DNA of 64,000 nucleotides from Longimycelium tulufanense (GTDB lineage Bacteria > Actinomycetota > Actinomycetes > Mycobacteriales > Pseudonocardiaceae). The stretch is taken from NCBI RefSeq assembly GCF_014645795.1, contig NZ_BMMK01000010.1, forward strand, positions 139,730 through 203,729, written 5' to 3'. Below are positions 8,028-16,569 of this stretch, one piece after another. The position numbers were made by a program, and so were the translations under genes. Position 1 is the first letter of the stretch. The number at the start of each line of letters is the position of its first letter. The notes beneath the pieces were generated by a model. It was not told the origin of the DNA, did no database searches, and saw only the letters and a program-made list of their open reading frames with translations.

Positions 8028-9149
8028 TCAGCCGTGGCTGGCGGTGTCGGCCAACGCCCGTGACCCGTCGCCGTTGAAGGCGGTGCCGTCGAGCTGGCGG
8101 AAGCTCTCCTGCACGGCCGCCTCGCTGTACGCGGGGTGGCCCTCGGGCGGGGACTTGAGCACGCGGGTGGCCGCGGCGGGGAAGCCGGACAGGCCGCGGC
8201 GCCGGCTCGCGGCGGCGATCCGCACCAGGTCGATGATCACGCCGGCGGCGTTGCTGGAGTCCTGCACCTTCAGCTTCAGGTCGATCGACACCGGTGTGCC
8301 CGCCCAGCCCATGCCCTCGATGTTGAGCATCGCGACCTTGTGGTCCATCAGGTGCGGCACGTAGCCGGCGGAGGGGATGATCTCGACGTTGCTGGTGTCC
8401 AGCCCCTCCTGGGCGAGCGCGTTGAGCTTGGACTGCCGCTTGCTGTCACCGCGGTCGCGCAGGTTGCGGAAGTCCTCGTTGCCGCCGAAGTTGAGCTGGT
8501 AGGAGCTGGAGAGGGTCAACCCGCGCTCACTGAGCAGGCCGAGCAACGCGCGGTGCACCACCGAGGTGCCGAGGTGGCTGGCCAGGTCGTCACCGACCAG
8601 CGGGACACCGCCACGGCGGAAGGCCGCCATGATCTCCGGGGAGCGCGCCACCACCTCCGGGGTGCAGTTGACCACGGCCACGCCGGCCTCCAGCGCGGCC
8701 CACGCGTACGCCTCGGCGGCCCACTGCAGCCCGGTGGGCAGCGAGTACAGCAGGACCTCGGCGTTGCTGCGCCGCAGCTGGTCCACCAACCGCCGGAACC
8801 CCGGCCCGCTCCTGTCGGCGGCCTCCGCCTCGGTCAGGCCGGGGGCGACCCGGCATCCCGACGTGGGCAGGCCGACGTCCAGGCGGGGGTAGTTGTTGGG
8901 CTCGGCCAGAATCGCGTCCTGCAGTTGCTTGCCGACCTTGTTCGGATGCACGTCGAATGCGGCCACGAAAGCCAGGTCGGACACTGTGATGCCCCCGATG
9001 CGGGGGCGCTTGATCCCCGGTAGCTCCTTTTCCGAGGCGCCCTCGGCGATCATTCGTTCGTAGAGCAGGGCACCTTGGTAGAGAGCGGAGATGTTGTTTC
9101 CGACACCAGCTACCGCGAGCCGGATCTTTTCCGCCACTGCTGACTCCAT
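8028..9149 (-). CDS. myo-Inositol-1-phosphate synthase homologue (candidate five-membered cyclitol synthase)
   Basis: The 373-residue product has the actinobacterial/archaeal MIPS architecture: GVGNNISALYQG (NAD loop) near residue 16, FVAAFDVHPNKVGK, LNFGGNEDFRNL, YVPHLMDHKVAML, and DLKLKVQDSSNAAGVIIDLVR with the conserved lysines of the aldol-cyclisation site. It is divergent from housekeeping Ino1 proteins as I remember them (GVGNCASSLVQG, LNVGGNMDFKNM). From memory of the aristeromycin work, a MIPS homologue (Ari2) cyclises fructose 6-phosphate to a cyclopentane, and this gene is the best anchor for that pathway here. The start is the ATG at 9149 or the GTG at 9137, which has GGAG eight bases upstream. 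A 54-bp gap separates it from the PfpI-like gene. Confidence 0.85.
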   Translation of the reverse strand: MESAVAEKIRLAVAGVGNNISALYQGALLYERMIAEGASEKELPGIKRPRIGGITVSDLAFVAAFDVHPNKVGKQLQDAILAEPNNYPRLDVGLPTSGCRVAPGLTEAEAADRSGPGFRRLVDQLRRSNAEVLLYSLPTGLQWAAEAYAWAALEAGVAVVNCTPEVVARSPEIMAAFRRGGVPLVGDDLASHLGTSVVHRALLGLLSERGLTLSSSYQLNFGGNEDFRNLRDRGDSKRQSKLNALAQEGLDTSNVEIIPSAGYVPHLMDHKVAMLNIEGMGWAGTPVSIDLKLKVQDSSNAAGVIIDLVRIAAASRRRGLSGFPAAATRVLKSPPEGHPAYSEAAVQESFRQLDGTAFNGDGSRALADTASHG

Positions 9150-9200
9150 TCCCCAGTGTCGCGACGGAACAACGGGCGAACCGTGAACCGCCGCCAGGAC

Positions 9201-10223
9201 TCAGTGCACGCGTGCTTTGGGGGTCCGGGGCGCGGCGATGGCCAGCGCCCGCTCGACGAGAAGCTGCGCGGCGAGGCCGTCGCCGAAGGTCGCGACCTCC
9301 GGTGAGCGGACGCCGGTCTGCCACGCGTCGAGGATTCGGGGGTAGGGATTCATCGGGTGCGCCGGGAACTCGGTGCCCCGCGGCGCGTCCGAGCCGTACT
9401 CGGTGAGGGTGGCCCGGCCGTCGTCCGGGCTCGCGGTGACCACGGCGGTCGCCCGCTCGCCCTGTACCAGCACGCGGATCGCGTGCAGGCCCGCCGAGAC
9501 CCGGGAGACCAGGACGCGCGCCGGGCAGCCGGTCGTGGCCTCGCCGAGCAGAACCTCGGCGATGTCCTCGGTCTCGGCCGAAATCGGCCCGGCCGCACTC
9601 GCCCGCTCGCCGAAGGCGATCGTGCTCGTTGCGGCGTGCACCGCCCACTCCCCCGGCACCAGCCAGCGCAGCAGGTCGAACAGGTGCACGCCCTGGTCGC
9701 CCAGGGCCCCGGCACCGGCCTCGGCGCGCCGGTGCCGCCATGGCCACTCGGTGCCGGGCCCGGCCAGGAAGTCGTGGTGGAACTCGAGGTCGGCGCGGAG
9801 CACCGTGCCGAGGTCGCCCTGGCTGACCAGGTCGCGGAGCCGACGCAGCGCCGGGTTCTCCCGCCACTGGAAGGTCACCGCGGCCCGGGCACCCCCGGCC
9901 CGGGCGGCGAGTGCCCGCGCGGTGCGGGCATCAGCCGCCAGTGGCTTGTCGGTCACCACTGCCAGCCCGGCCGACAACGCCGCGCTCAGCAGATCGCCGT
10001 GGGTGTTGGGCGGGCTGACCACGATTGCGCCGTCCAGCCCTCCGCCGGACAGGACCTGGTGGGGGTCCGAGCTCACCCCGGCGATGCCGTGCTCGGCGGC
10101 CAGCCGGCGGGCGCGCTCGGCGTCGTGCTGGAAGCAGAGCACCTCCACCGTGGCTCCGGCGCATTCGGAAAGCCACTGCAAATGCACCTGACCGAATCCC
10201 GTCCCAACGAGGGCGAAACGCAC
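9201..10223 (-). CDS. Gfo/Idh/MocA family oxidoreductase, first gene of the left-arm operon
   Basis: The product is about 340 residues. It shows the Rossmann motif VGTGFGQVH at the N-terminus, TDKPLA (the EKP-type lysine motif) near residue 100, and GALGDQGVHLFDLLRWL near 190, typical of inositol/glucose dehydrogenase relatives. The GTG at 10223 is chosen because VRFALVG begins the fold there and a G-rich run sits about nine bases upstream. The frame is open 24 codons further, but that part is unlike the family. The expected role is NAD(P)-dependent oxidation or reduction of a cyclitol. It is the promoter-proximal gene of the minus-strand operon. Confidence 0.87.
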   Translation of the reverse strand: MRFALVGTGFGQVHLQWLSECAGATVEVLCFQHDAERARRLAAEHGIAGVSSDPHQVLSGGGLDGAIVVSPPNTHGDLLSAALSAGLAVVTDKPLAADARTARALAARAGGARAAVTFQWRENPALRRLRDLVSQGDLGTVLRADLEFHHDFLAGPGTEWPWRHRRAEAGAGALGDQGVHLFDLLRWLVPGEWAVHAATSTIAFGERASAAGPISAETEDIAEVLLGEATTGCPARVLVSRVSAGLHAIRVLVQGERATAVVTASPDDGRATLTEYGSDAPRGTEFPAHPMNPYPRILDAWQTGVRSPEVATFGDGLAAQLLVERALAIAAPRTPKARVH

Positions 10224-10716
10224 CCGAATAACCCCCAGAAAAAGCAACACCAATGATGCGGAACGGGCCAGGTGAGATCGTTTCCTCACGGTCACGTCCA
10301 GCCTCGTTCCTCGGAGCGACGCTAACAGCGAGCAGGTGCCGGAACAAGACGGAAGAAAGGAATTCCATGACTACGAATGGGTGATGGTATGACAGTGATG
10401 GCCACCCATTCGGAGCAATAATGTGCCCCTGCTGGCGGTACCTGGCCGAGGAGGCCCCGCGAGGGTTCGCGGTAGTGGTACCGGCTACGAGTTGTTCGCC
10501 GCACTCCTCCGGCTTTTCGGGCGCCTTCGCGCCGCGTCGGCCAGGGCAGGCAGCGACGGCTACGTGCGGGGCAGCCCCAGAGCACGCACGCCTCTGCCGC
10601 AGCTCCCCCGGCTTGCTGGGCGGCAAGGCGCGGGCTGGGCCGGGCGGGGTGCGCCGAGCGGGCACTACCCGCCAGTAGAGCTGGTCACAAGGCTGCGGAG
10701 TTCCTAGCGTCGGGTC
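10224..10716. other. Intergenic region upstream of the left-arm operon
   Basis: This 493-bp stretch has no convincing gene. Open frames at 10423-10707 lack family resemblance and a ribosome site. It must carry the promoter of the minus-strand operon. The part from 10340 to 10430 is less GC-rich than the surroundings and contains the inverted repeat listed separately. I could not assign -35/-10 boxes with confidence. Confidence 0.5.
10374..10412. promoter_or_regulatory. Inverted repeat in the left-arm operon promoter, candidate operator
   Basis: Arms CGAATGGGTG (10374-10383) and CACCCATTCG (10403-10412) are perfect 10-bp complements separated by 19 bp. It lies about 150 bp upstream of the first gene of the minus-strand operon, where a regulator of the cluster would be expected to bind. 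No regulator gene is visible in the cluster part within this window. It has no U-tract, so a terminator is less likely. Confidence 0.45.
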
Positions 10717-10890
10717 ATGGGAACCCCCGAGCCGAGCTCGCTCGCCGAGCTCATCGCTGACTGTGCCGAGCTGCCGGACGGCCTGCGGCCCACCGCGCCG
10801 GCGGTCCCCGAGCCGCGGTCGGCCGCTCCCTGGCGGGTGGACGACCGCTGCGCGGCCCAGGTCGCCGATCTCGAGGAGTACGGCAGCTGA
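10717..10890 (+). CDS. Small hypothetical protein (57 aa)
   Basis: An ATG frame of 57 codons ends at the TGA 10888-10890. Third codon positions are almost all G or C, as in the surrounding genes. The product is acidic and proline-rich, with a possible amphipathic start (SSLAELIADCAEL) and a C-terminal VADLEEYGS. There is no good Shine-Dalgarno; GGAG lies about 16 bases upstream. I recognise no family. It could be a small regulator, a leftover of a gene, or chance coding-like sequence. Confidence 0.35.
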   Translation: MGTPEPSSLAELIADCAELPDGLRPTAPAVPEPRSAAPWRVDDRCAAQVADLEEYGS

Positions 10891-11030
10891 CGACCATCCC
10901 AGTGGTCTCGCCTTCTGCCGCGCTGGTCACCTGTGCTGTACCAGCAGGTCGGCGGCGAAGGCCGGCTCGGCTGAATCGATTCTGCGCACCGAAGGCCCGC
11001 GCCGGTGACTGACTGGAGCCCAAACAACTC

Positions 11031-11061
11031 CGTGCCCGCGTGCGGATGACACGCGGGCACG
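11031..11061. terminator. Hairpin terminator downstream of the erpA-like gene
   Basis: A 12-bp perfect stem (11031-11042 with 11050-11061) and 7-base loop lies between the small plus-strand frame and the 3' end of the minus-strand erpA-like gene. There is no U-run. It is a likely bidirectional stem-loop. Confidence 0.5.
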
Positions 11062-11108
11062 AGGATGTCAGGCAGGCCCGGTGACCGGGCGACGCCCGGG
11101 CCGGACGC

Positions 11109-11489
11109 TCAGTTGAACGAGTCGCCGCAGGCGCAGGAGCCGGTCGCGTTCGGGTTGTCGATCGTGAAGCCCTGCTTCTCGATGCTGTCGACGAAGTCGA
11201 TCACGGCACCCTGCAGGTAGGGCGCGCTCATCCGGTCCACGACCACCCTGAGCCCGCCGAAGTCGCGGAAGACGTCGCCGTCGAGGGTCCGCTCGTCGAA
11301 GAACAGCTGGTAGCGCAGGCCGGCGCAGCCGCCCGGCTGGACGGCGATGCGCAGGAACATGTCGTCGCGGCCCTCCTGCTCCAGCAGGGCCTTCGCCTTC
11401 GACGCGGCGGCCTCGCTCAGCTCGACGCCGTGGGTCGGGGCGTCGGTCGCGGTTGCCTCGCCGTGGGTGACGGTGTTCTCGGCGGTCAT
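11109..11489 (-). CDS. erpA: HesB/IscA/ErpA-type iron-sulfur carrier
   Basis: The 126-residue product shows the A-type carrier signature: a first cysteine in PGGCAGLRYQ and the C-terminal pair in GSCACGDSF. It accepts and delivers [Fe-S] clusters to target proteins. The start ATG at 11489 has a strong AGGGAGA ribosome site. Mycobacteria have an equivalent (Rv2204c) next to a DUF3043 gene, and the same divergent pairing is seen here. It is a core gene that lies between the two arms of the nucleoside-type cluster. The symbol is by family and could equally be iscA. Confidence 0.88.
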   Translation of the reverse strand: MTAENTVTHGEATATDAPTHGVELSEAAASKAKALLEQEGRDDMFLRIAVQPGGCAGLRYQLFFDERTLDGDVFRDFGGLRVVVDRMSAPYLQGAVIDFVDSIEKQGFTIDNPNATGSCACGDSFN

Positions 11490-11801
11490 CAGCTCTCCCT
11501 GCAGTGTGCGCCCGTTCTCCTCGCGGCAACACCGCCGGCGGTCGGGCTTATTCCCGGGCTCACCGGGCTGTCCCGTCCCCCATGGTGGCACATCCGGCCC
11601 GGCCGCGAGGAGGGCCGCCGACCGGGCCCGTAGCCTCGCGGCCAGCGACAACGGCAGATCCCCCGATCACCCGGTGACGCGGGCCACAGCTCGGCGGCCG
11701 GCGGCGTCACCCCCGGGTTGGATCGCGGTGGTGCCGGGGCGGGCGGCCGGCGGAGGTAAGGCACGTCCGACCGGGTAAAGCCCCTGTCATACCCTGTTGC
11801 C

Positions 11802-12455
11802 GTGAGGTTCCTTCGCCGCAGCAAGACCGACGCCTCCGAGCCCTCGACCGCCGAGGTGGCACCGTCGCTCGAGGAGGCGGCGAAGGACAACCACACCAAC
11901 AACAAGAAGCCCACCACCAAGTCGCAGGGCAAGGGGCGCCCCACCCCGAAGCGCCGGGACGCCGAGGGGCGGCGCCGCGGTCCGGTTCCTCCGCCGCCGC
12001 GGAGCCAGCGCGAGGCGTACCGCCGGATGCGCGGCAACAAGGAGGAGCGCCGCAGGGCCGCGGCCGAGCGCCGTGAGCGGATGATGGCCGGCGACGAGCG
12101 CTACCTGCTGCCGCGGGACCGCGGGCCGGTGAAGGCGTACGTGCGGGACCTGGTGGACTCGCGCCGCAACCTGATGGGCATGTTCATGCCGCTGGCCATC
12201 GTGGTGTTCCTGGCGTTGTTCACGCCGTCGCCGCTGATCCAGCAGTACGCGAGCCTGATCGTGATGTTCATGCTGCTGGCGATGATCGTCGAGGCGGTCG
12301 TCCTGGGCATCTACGTGACCAAGCGGGTACGGGCGAAGTTCCCCGACGCCAGGGAGCGTGGCTTCACGCTCGGCTGGTACGCGTTCACCCGGGCAACCCA
12401 GATCCGGCGACTCCGGGTGCCCAAGCCGCGGGTCGGCTACGGTCAGGTCCGCTGA
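11802..12455 (+). CDS. DUF3043 family membrane protein
   Basis: This 217-residue protein has a long charged N-terminal half (Lys/Arg/Asp-rich, about residues 1-120) followed by two adjacent membrane segments (about 128-147 and 153-172) and a basic tail. This architecture is typical of the conserved actinobacterial DUF3043 family of unknown function. The GTG start at 11802 follows an AT-richer patch (TCATACCCT) that could be a -10. It is divergent from the erpA-like gene, as in other actinobacteria. Confidence 0.85.
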   Translation: MRFLRRSKTDASEPSTAEVAPSLEEAAKDNHTNNKKPTTKSQGKGRPTPKRRDAEGRRRGPVPPPPRSQREAYRRMRGNKEERRRAAAERRERMMAGDERYLLPRDRGPVKAYVRDLVDSRRNLMGMFMPLAIVVFLALFTPSPLIQQYASLIVMFMLLAMIVEAVVLGIYVTKRVRAKFPDARERGFTLGWYAFTRATQIRRLRVPKPRVGYGQVR

Positions 12456-12532
12456 GCAGGCTCGGCCGGGTCGGCTGACCCGGGTTTGCGCAACTCCTCC
12501 TGACCCGGTCGATCCGTCCCTACGATCGCGGC

Positions 12533-13525
12533 ATGGAGTTCCGTCGCCTCGGTCGCAGCGGCCTGTCCGTCAGCACCATCTCCTACGGCAACTGGTTCAC
12601 CCACGGTTTCCAGCTCGAGGAAGAGCAGGCCAGGGCCTGCGTGCTCGCCGCGCTGGATGCCGGGATCACCAGCTTCGACACCGCGGACATGTATGCCGAG
12701 ACCGAGGCCGAGTCCGTGCTCGGCCGCACGTTGGCGGGCCAGCGGCGCGAGGGCCTGGAGATCTTCACCAAGGTGTTCTGGCCCACCGGGCCCGGCGAGA
12801 ACGACCGGGGCCTGGGGCGCAAGCACATCATGGAGTCCTGCCACGCCTCGCTGCGCCGACTGCAGACCGACTACATGGATCTCTACCAGGCGCACCGGTT
12901 CGACCGGACGGTGCCGCTGGAGGAGACCATGCTGGCCTTCGCCGACCTGGTGCGGCAGGGCAAGGTCCTCTACGTCGGCGTCTCGGAGTGGACGGCCGAG
13001 GAGATCACCCGCGGTGCGGCGCTGGCCCGCGAGCTGCACGTCCCGCTGATCTCCAACCAGCCGCAGTACTCGATGCTGTGGCGACCGATCGAGCCGCAGG
13101 TGATTCCGGCCTGCGAGCGCGAGGGCATCGGCCAGATCGTGTGGTCGCCGCTTGCGCAGGGCGTGCTGACCGGCAAGTACCAGCCGGGCCAGCAGCCTCC
13201 CGCCGGCTCCCGGCTCACCTACGAGGCCCGCAACCCGTTCATCGACGCACTGTTCCGTGACGAGGTGCTGGCCAGGGTCCAGCGGCTGCGTCCGCTCGCC
13301 GAACAGGCCGGCCTGACCCTGGCGCAGCTCGCGATCGCGTGGGTGCTGCAGAACCCGAACGTGGCGTCGGCGATCATCGGTGCCTCCCGGCCCGAGCAGG
13401 TGGCGGAGAACGTCAAGGCCACCGGTGTCCGGTTGGAGGCGGACCTGATGGCGGCGGTCGACGAGGTCCTGGACGGCGTGATCGAGGAGGACCCGCGCCG
13501 GACGATCTCCGTGACGCCCTGGTGA
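12533..13525 (+). CDS. Aldo/keto reductase
   Basis: The 330-residue TIM-barrel AKR opens MEFRRLGRSGLSVSTISYG. The catalytic tetrad is Asp/Tyr in FDTADMYAE, Lys in EIFTKV and His in LYQAHRF. The C-terminal NADPH site reads GASRPEQVAENVKA. It resembles the potassium-channel beta-subunit/YghZ-type AKRs. It lies 77 bp after the DUF3043 gene and before the right-arm cluster. It may be a local housekeeping gene or a recruited tailoring reductase, and sequence alone does not decide. Confidence 0.88.
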   Translation: MEFRRLGRSGLSVSTISYGNWFTHGFQLEEEQARACVLAALDAGITSFDTADMYAETEAESVLGRTLAGQRREGLEIFTKVFWPTGPGENDRGLGRKHIMESCHASLRRLQTDYMDLYQAHRFDRTVPLEETMLAFADLVRQGKVLYVGVSEWTAEEITRGAALARELHVPLISNQPQYSMLWRPIEPQVIPACEREGIGQIVWSPLAQGVLTGKYQPGQQPPAGSRLTYEARNPFIDALFRDEVLARVQRLRPLAEQAGLTLAQLAIAWVLQNPNVASAIIGASRPEQVAENVKATGVRLEADLMAAVDEVLDGVIEEDPRRTISVTPW

Positions 13526-14399
13526 GTTCTACCGACGAGAGTACGAAACCCCTTGGGCCGTCACCGCACGCGGCATTGCACTCACTCGTCGCGGTCGCCA
13601 CCCCACTCCACGCCCGAAAGATTCTGGACAGGAATCAACATACAATGGAGCTACCGCGCCGCCGTTACGTTACAACCTTCCGGTTACACGTTTCCGCGCG
13701 GCCAGCCACGTGTTCCCCCGGAAAACCCCTGCTGGCGGATCTGCCGACGAATGCAACCAAGATCGTTCATCGGCTGTCCTCATTCTGTCATCTACCTTGT
13801 GGCACCCTATTTCCCGAACTACTCTTTCCAATGTCACAACTGAAGCCGCGAGCCGCACCGGACGGACTATTGTCAAAGGCGAGGGGGTGACCGTCCAGCA
13901 ACTCCTTTCCCGATTTCGGGTGCCCGGGGCGGAGACCGCCGGCTACCACGTTCCCGCCCCAGCGAGCCCGGACAACAACTGTTCCTTCCGGCTGTCCAGC
14001 GAGCCGTCCCTTTCGTGAGCAGCCAATTTCCACCCCGTCCCGGGAATCGTCCGCGGAAGCGCCACGCCGCGGCCATCGTGGACCCACCCGGAAGTCCACC
14101 GAGGACCAGCCCACTCGGCAATCCCGACCGCCCCAGGTGGTTCCGGCCCCGTACGGGATCTTTCCCACACCGCCTCGTCCGTCGGTTCCGGTACCAACCA
14201 AACGCAGGGATTGGATCGGAGAAACCAAGTGGAACCGGTTCGCCGTGCCCTCACCAATTTCGGAAAACATGTCTCGGCACCACTCGAGGGAGTGCAGTTC
14301 ACCCGGGAAGCGAACGTTACGAACATTCCGCCCGCGCGGCATTCCAGCGACGTGGACCGCGGGTGGGGAGAACATCGTCGGCGGAACGGGCAGCGGGTG
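13526..14399. other. Long non-coding region upstream of the right-arm operon
   Basis: About 870 bp has lower GC than its surroundings and no frame with gene-like codon use. It contains repeated GTTAC words near 13660-13690 and CGAACGTTA/CGAACATT near 14311-14326. The frame of the following gene is open back to 14211, but codon use and family resemblance begin only after 14400. It probably carries the right-arm promoter and leader, or debris from insertion of the cluster. Confidence 0.5.
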
Positions 14400-15731
14400 A
14401 TGTTCGCACCGGCCGCGCCCACCCCACTCGCCCCGCCCCGAGACGCGGTCGTCAGGACCGACGCGGGCACCGGGTGGGGAGGTCAGCTCGACGCGGTGGA
14501 CAGGCTGGAGCGGGCCGTCCGGCACATGCCGGTACTGGCCGGGATCCGGCGTGCCGCAGGAGCGGATCGCCCGTTGCGTGGGCATCGCCTCGCGCTGTGC
14601 GGGCCACTCACCGTGGAACGGGCGCTGCAGGCCACGACGCTGGTCGACCTGGGTGCCGATGCGGCGTGGTGTGCGTCCGGCGCCGAAACCGCCGAGGACG
14701 TGGCCGAGCTGGCGAGGCGAGCCGGCGTTCCGGTACACGGTTGGCGCGCCGGGTCAGTGCGGGATCGACGTCGCGCGGCCCGGGATGTGCTCCGTTCCTG
14801 GCCGCGAGGACCGACGTTGGTCCTCGACGAGGACGCCGTGCTGTTGACCGCACTGCACCAGGAGTGCGCCGACCTCCCGGTGCCGCTCCTCGCGCTCGAG
14901 ACGATGCGGGGCGGTGTCGAGGCACTGGTCCGGTTGGGACCGCTGCGCCTGCCCGTGATCCACGGTGGTGAGTGGTTCGGCCGCGACCTGGTTGATGGGC
15001 CGCACGGCACGGCCCAGTCACTGGTGGGGACGATCGCGGCGGTCAGTGGCCGGATGGTTGCCGGCAAGGTGTTCGTCGTCGCCGGGTACGGCAGGGTCGG
15101 GTCCGGGGTTGCGGCGAGGGCACGCGGTCTCGGGGCCCGGGTGGTGGTCACCGAGGTGAGCGCGACCAGGGCGCTGCTTGCCGCGCTCGACGGCTTCGAT
15201 GTGCTGCCGATGGCCTCGGCCGCGTCGATCGGCGACGTCTTCTGCACGGTCACCGGCGTCCCCAAGGTGATCCGGCGCAGCCATCTCCTCGCGATGCACT
15301 CGGGCGCCGTCCTGGTCAACGGTGGCCACCTCCCGTGGGAGATCGACCTGGATGCGCTCTACGACATGACCGTCCGCTGGCCGCGCTCCCCGTGCGGCGT
15401 GGAGATCCTGCGGCTCAGCGACGGTACGGAACTACACCTGATCGCGGGTGGGCATCCCGCTCACCTCGTCGCGGGAGCGGGCACCGCCGCCGAGGTTGCC
15501 GACGTCACCCTGGCCAGCCAGGTGCTCGCGCTCCGGCTGGTGCTGCCGGAGGCCGCGACGCTGTCGCCCGGGATACACCCGCTGCCGCCCGCGATCGACG
15601 AGAACGTGGCGACGGCCCTGGCCACGGCGATGGGTATCGAGTTCACCGCGGGCGAACGCGGCGCGGAGCGCTTCTGGGCGGCCCGCCGTGGGTTGCCCCG
15701 CCCGCACCACAACGGACTGGAGGACCTGTGA
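14400..15731 (+). CDS. Degenerate SAHase-fold protein, first gene of the right-arm operon
   Basis: The 443-residue product is SAHase-like along its length but has lost most catalytic residues. By eye, Pro69 replaces His55, Glu144 replaces Asp131, Thr168 replaces Glu156, Arg195 replaces Lys186 and Thr362 replaces His353. Asp199 (Asp190) and His310 (His301) remain. The NAD motif GYGRVG (229-234) with following TEVS is intact, so cofactor binding is expected. ATG 14400 (or GTG 14397) is chosen because homology starts soon after. The stop overlaps the phosphorylase start by GTGA. It is unlikely to hydrolyse SAH; it may do redox chemistry on a nucleoside or act as a binding partner of the phosphorylase. 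Confidence 0.82.
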   Translation: MFAPAAPTPLAPPRDAVVRTDAGTGWGGQLDAVDRLERAVRHMPVLAGIRRAAGADRPLRGHRLALCGPLTVERALQATTLVDLGADAAWCASGAETAEDVAELARRAGVPVHGWRAGSVRDRRRAARDVLRSWPRGPTLVLDEDAVLLTALHQECADLPVPLLALETMRGGVEALVRLGPLRLPVIHGGEWFGRDLVDGPHGTAQSLVGTIAAVSGRMVAGKVFVVAGYGRVGSGVAARARGLGARVVVTEVSATRALLAALDGFDVLPMASAASIGDVFCTVTGVPKVIRRSHLLAMHSGAVLVNGGHLPWEIDLDALYDMTVRWPRSPCGVEILRLSDGTELHLIAGGHPAHLVAGAGTAAEVADVTLASQVLALRLVLPEAATLSPGIHPLPPAIDENVATALATAMGIEFTAGERGAERFWAARRGLPRPHHNGLEDL

Positions 15732-16534
15732 TCGATCTGGGAATCATCGGCGGAACGGGCTTCTACAAGTTCTTCGACCGTGCCCAGGAGCTGTCAGTCT
15801 CCACCGAGTACGGCGACCCGAGCTCGCCGGTCACCATCGCCGAGTGGGGTGGGAAGACCATCGGCTTCCTTCCCCGGCACGGCCGCAATCACCAGTACCT
15901 GCCGCACCGCGTTCCCTACACCGCCAACGTCGCGGCCCTGCGCGACCTGGGTGCCGAGCAGATTCTCGGCTTCAACGTGGTCGGCAGTCTCTCACCCGAG
16001 GTGGGTAAGGGCCACTTCGTGCTGATCGACCAGTTCATCGACCTCACCTGGGGGCGCGACTGGTCGGTGTTCGACCGGCCGGGCGGGGCACATGCCGACG
16101 CCGCCGAGCCCTACTGCCGCCGGCTGCGCCGGCAGGCCATCGACTCTCTCGCGGGCAGCAGCGAGGTGGTGCACCCGCGCGCGACCGCCGTGGTCATCAA
16201 CGGTCCCCGCTTCCAAACCAAGGCGGAGAGCAAGCTGTATCACTCGTGGGGCGCGGACGTCATCAACATGACGCAGTCCACGGAGGCGTCCGTGGCCCGT
16301 GAGCTCGAGCTCTGCTACGTGAACCTGTCCTACTGCACCGACTACGGCGTCATCTCCGAGGACATCGCCCCGGAGAGCCAGGACCCGCCGGTGGTGCACC
16401 GGGACGTGGTGGCGCAGTTCCAGCGCAACCTGCACCGCGTCGAGCCCATGGTCCGCGCCGTGGTCGAAGCCCTGAAGGACGACCCGAAGTGCCGGTGTCG
16501 CAACGCACTGGAGGGCTGCTGGGTGCAGCACTAG
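15728..16534 (+). CDS. MTA phosphorylase-type protein (copy 2, altered base site)
   Basis: The 268-residue product has the same length as copy 1 at 1645 and similar motifs: IGGTGFYKF, PRHGRNH, GPRFQT-AES. In the base/ribose region the family's M-T-x-x-P-E becomes NMTQSTEAS, and TDYD becomes TDYG, so the second adenine-contacting aspartate is lost. This suggests a changed base preference or loss of phosphorolysis. It starts at a GTG overlapping the SAHase-fold stop (GTGA) and has the reverse pairing order to copy 1. A role in handling the coformycin-type base or its phosphate is possible but unproven. Confidence 0.85.
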   Translation: MIDLGIIGGTGFYKFFDRAQELSVSTEYGDPSSPVTIAEWGGKTIGFLPRHGRNHQYLPHRVPYTANVAALRDLGAEQILGFNVVGSLSPEVGKGHFVLIDQFIDLTWGRDWSVFDRPGGAHADAAEPYCRRLRRQAIDSLAGSSEVVHPRATAVVINGPRFQTKAESKLYHSWGADVINMTQSTEASVARELELCYVNLSYCTDYGVISEDIAPESQDPPVVHRDVVAQFQRNLHRVEPMVRAVVEALKDDPKCRCRNALEGCWVQH

Positions 16535-16569
16535 CGCTGGTGGGAAAGCGATTGTCGTTGGGGGACATC

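Noticed and set aside
10423..10707. Plus-strand frame of 94 codons in the left-arm promoter region
   Set aside because: No motif, no ribosome site and a Gly/Arg-rich translation typical of GC-rich non-coding DNA.
13788..14738. 316-residue minus-strand frame in the gap before the right arm
   Set aside because: Overlaps the 5' end of the SAHase-fold gene, has no ribosome site and no family resemblance.
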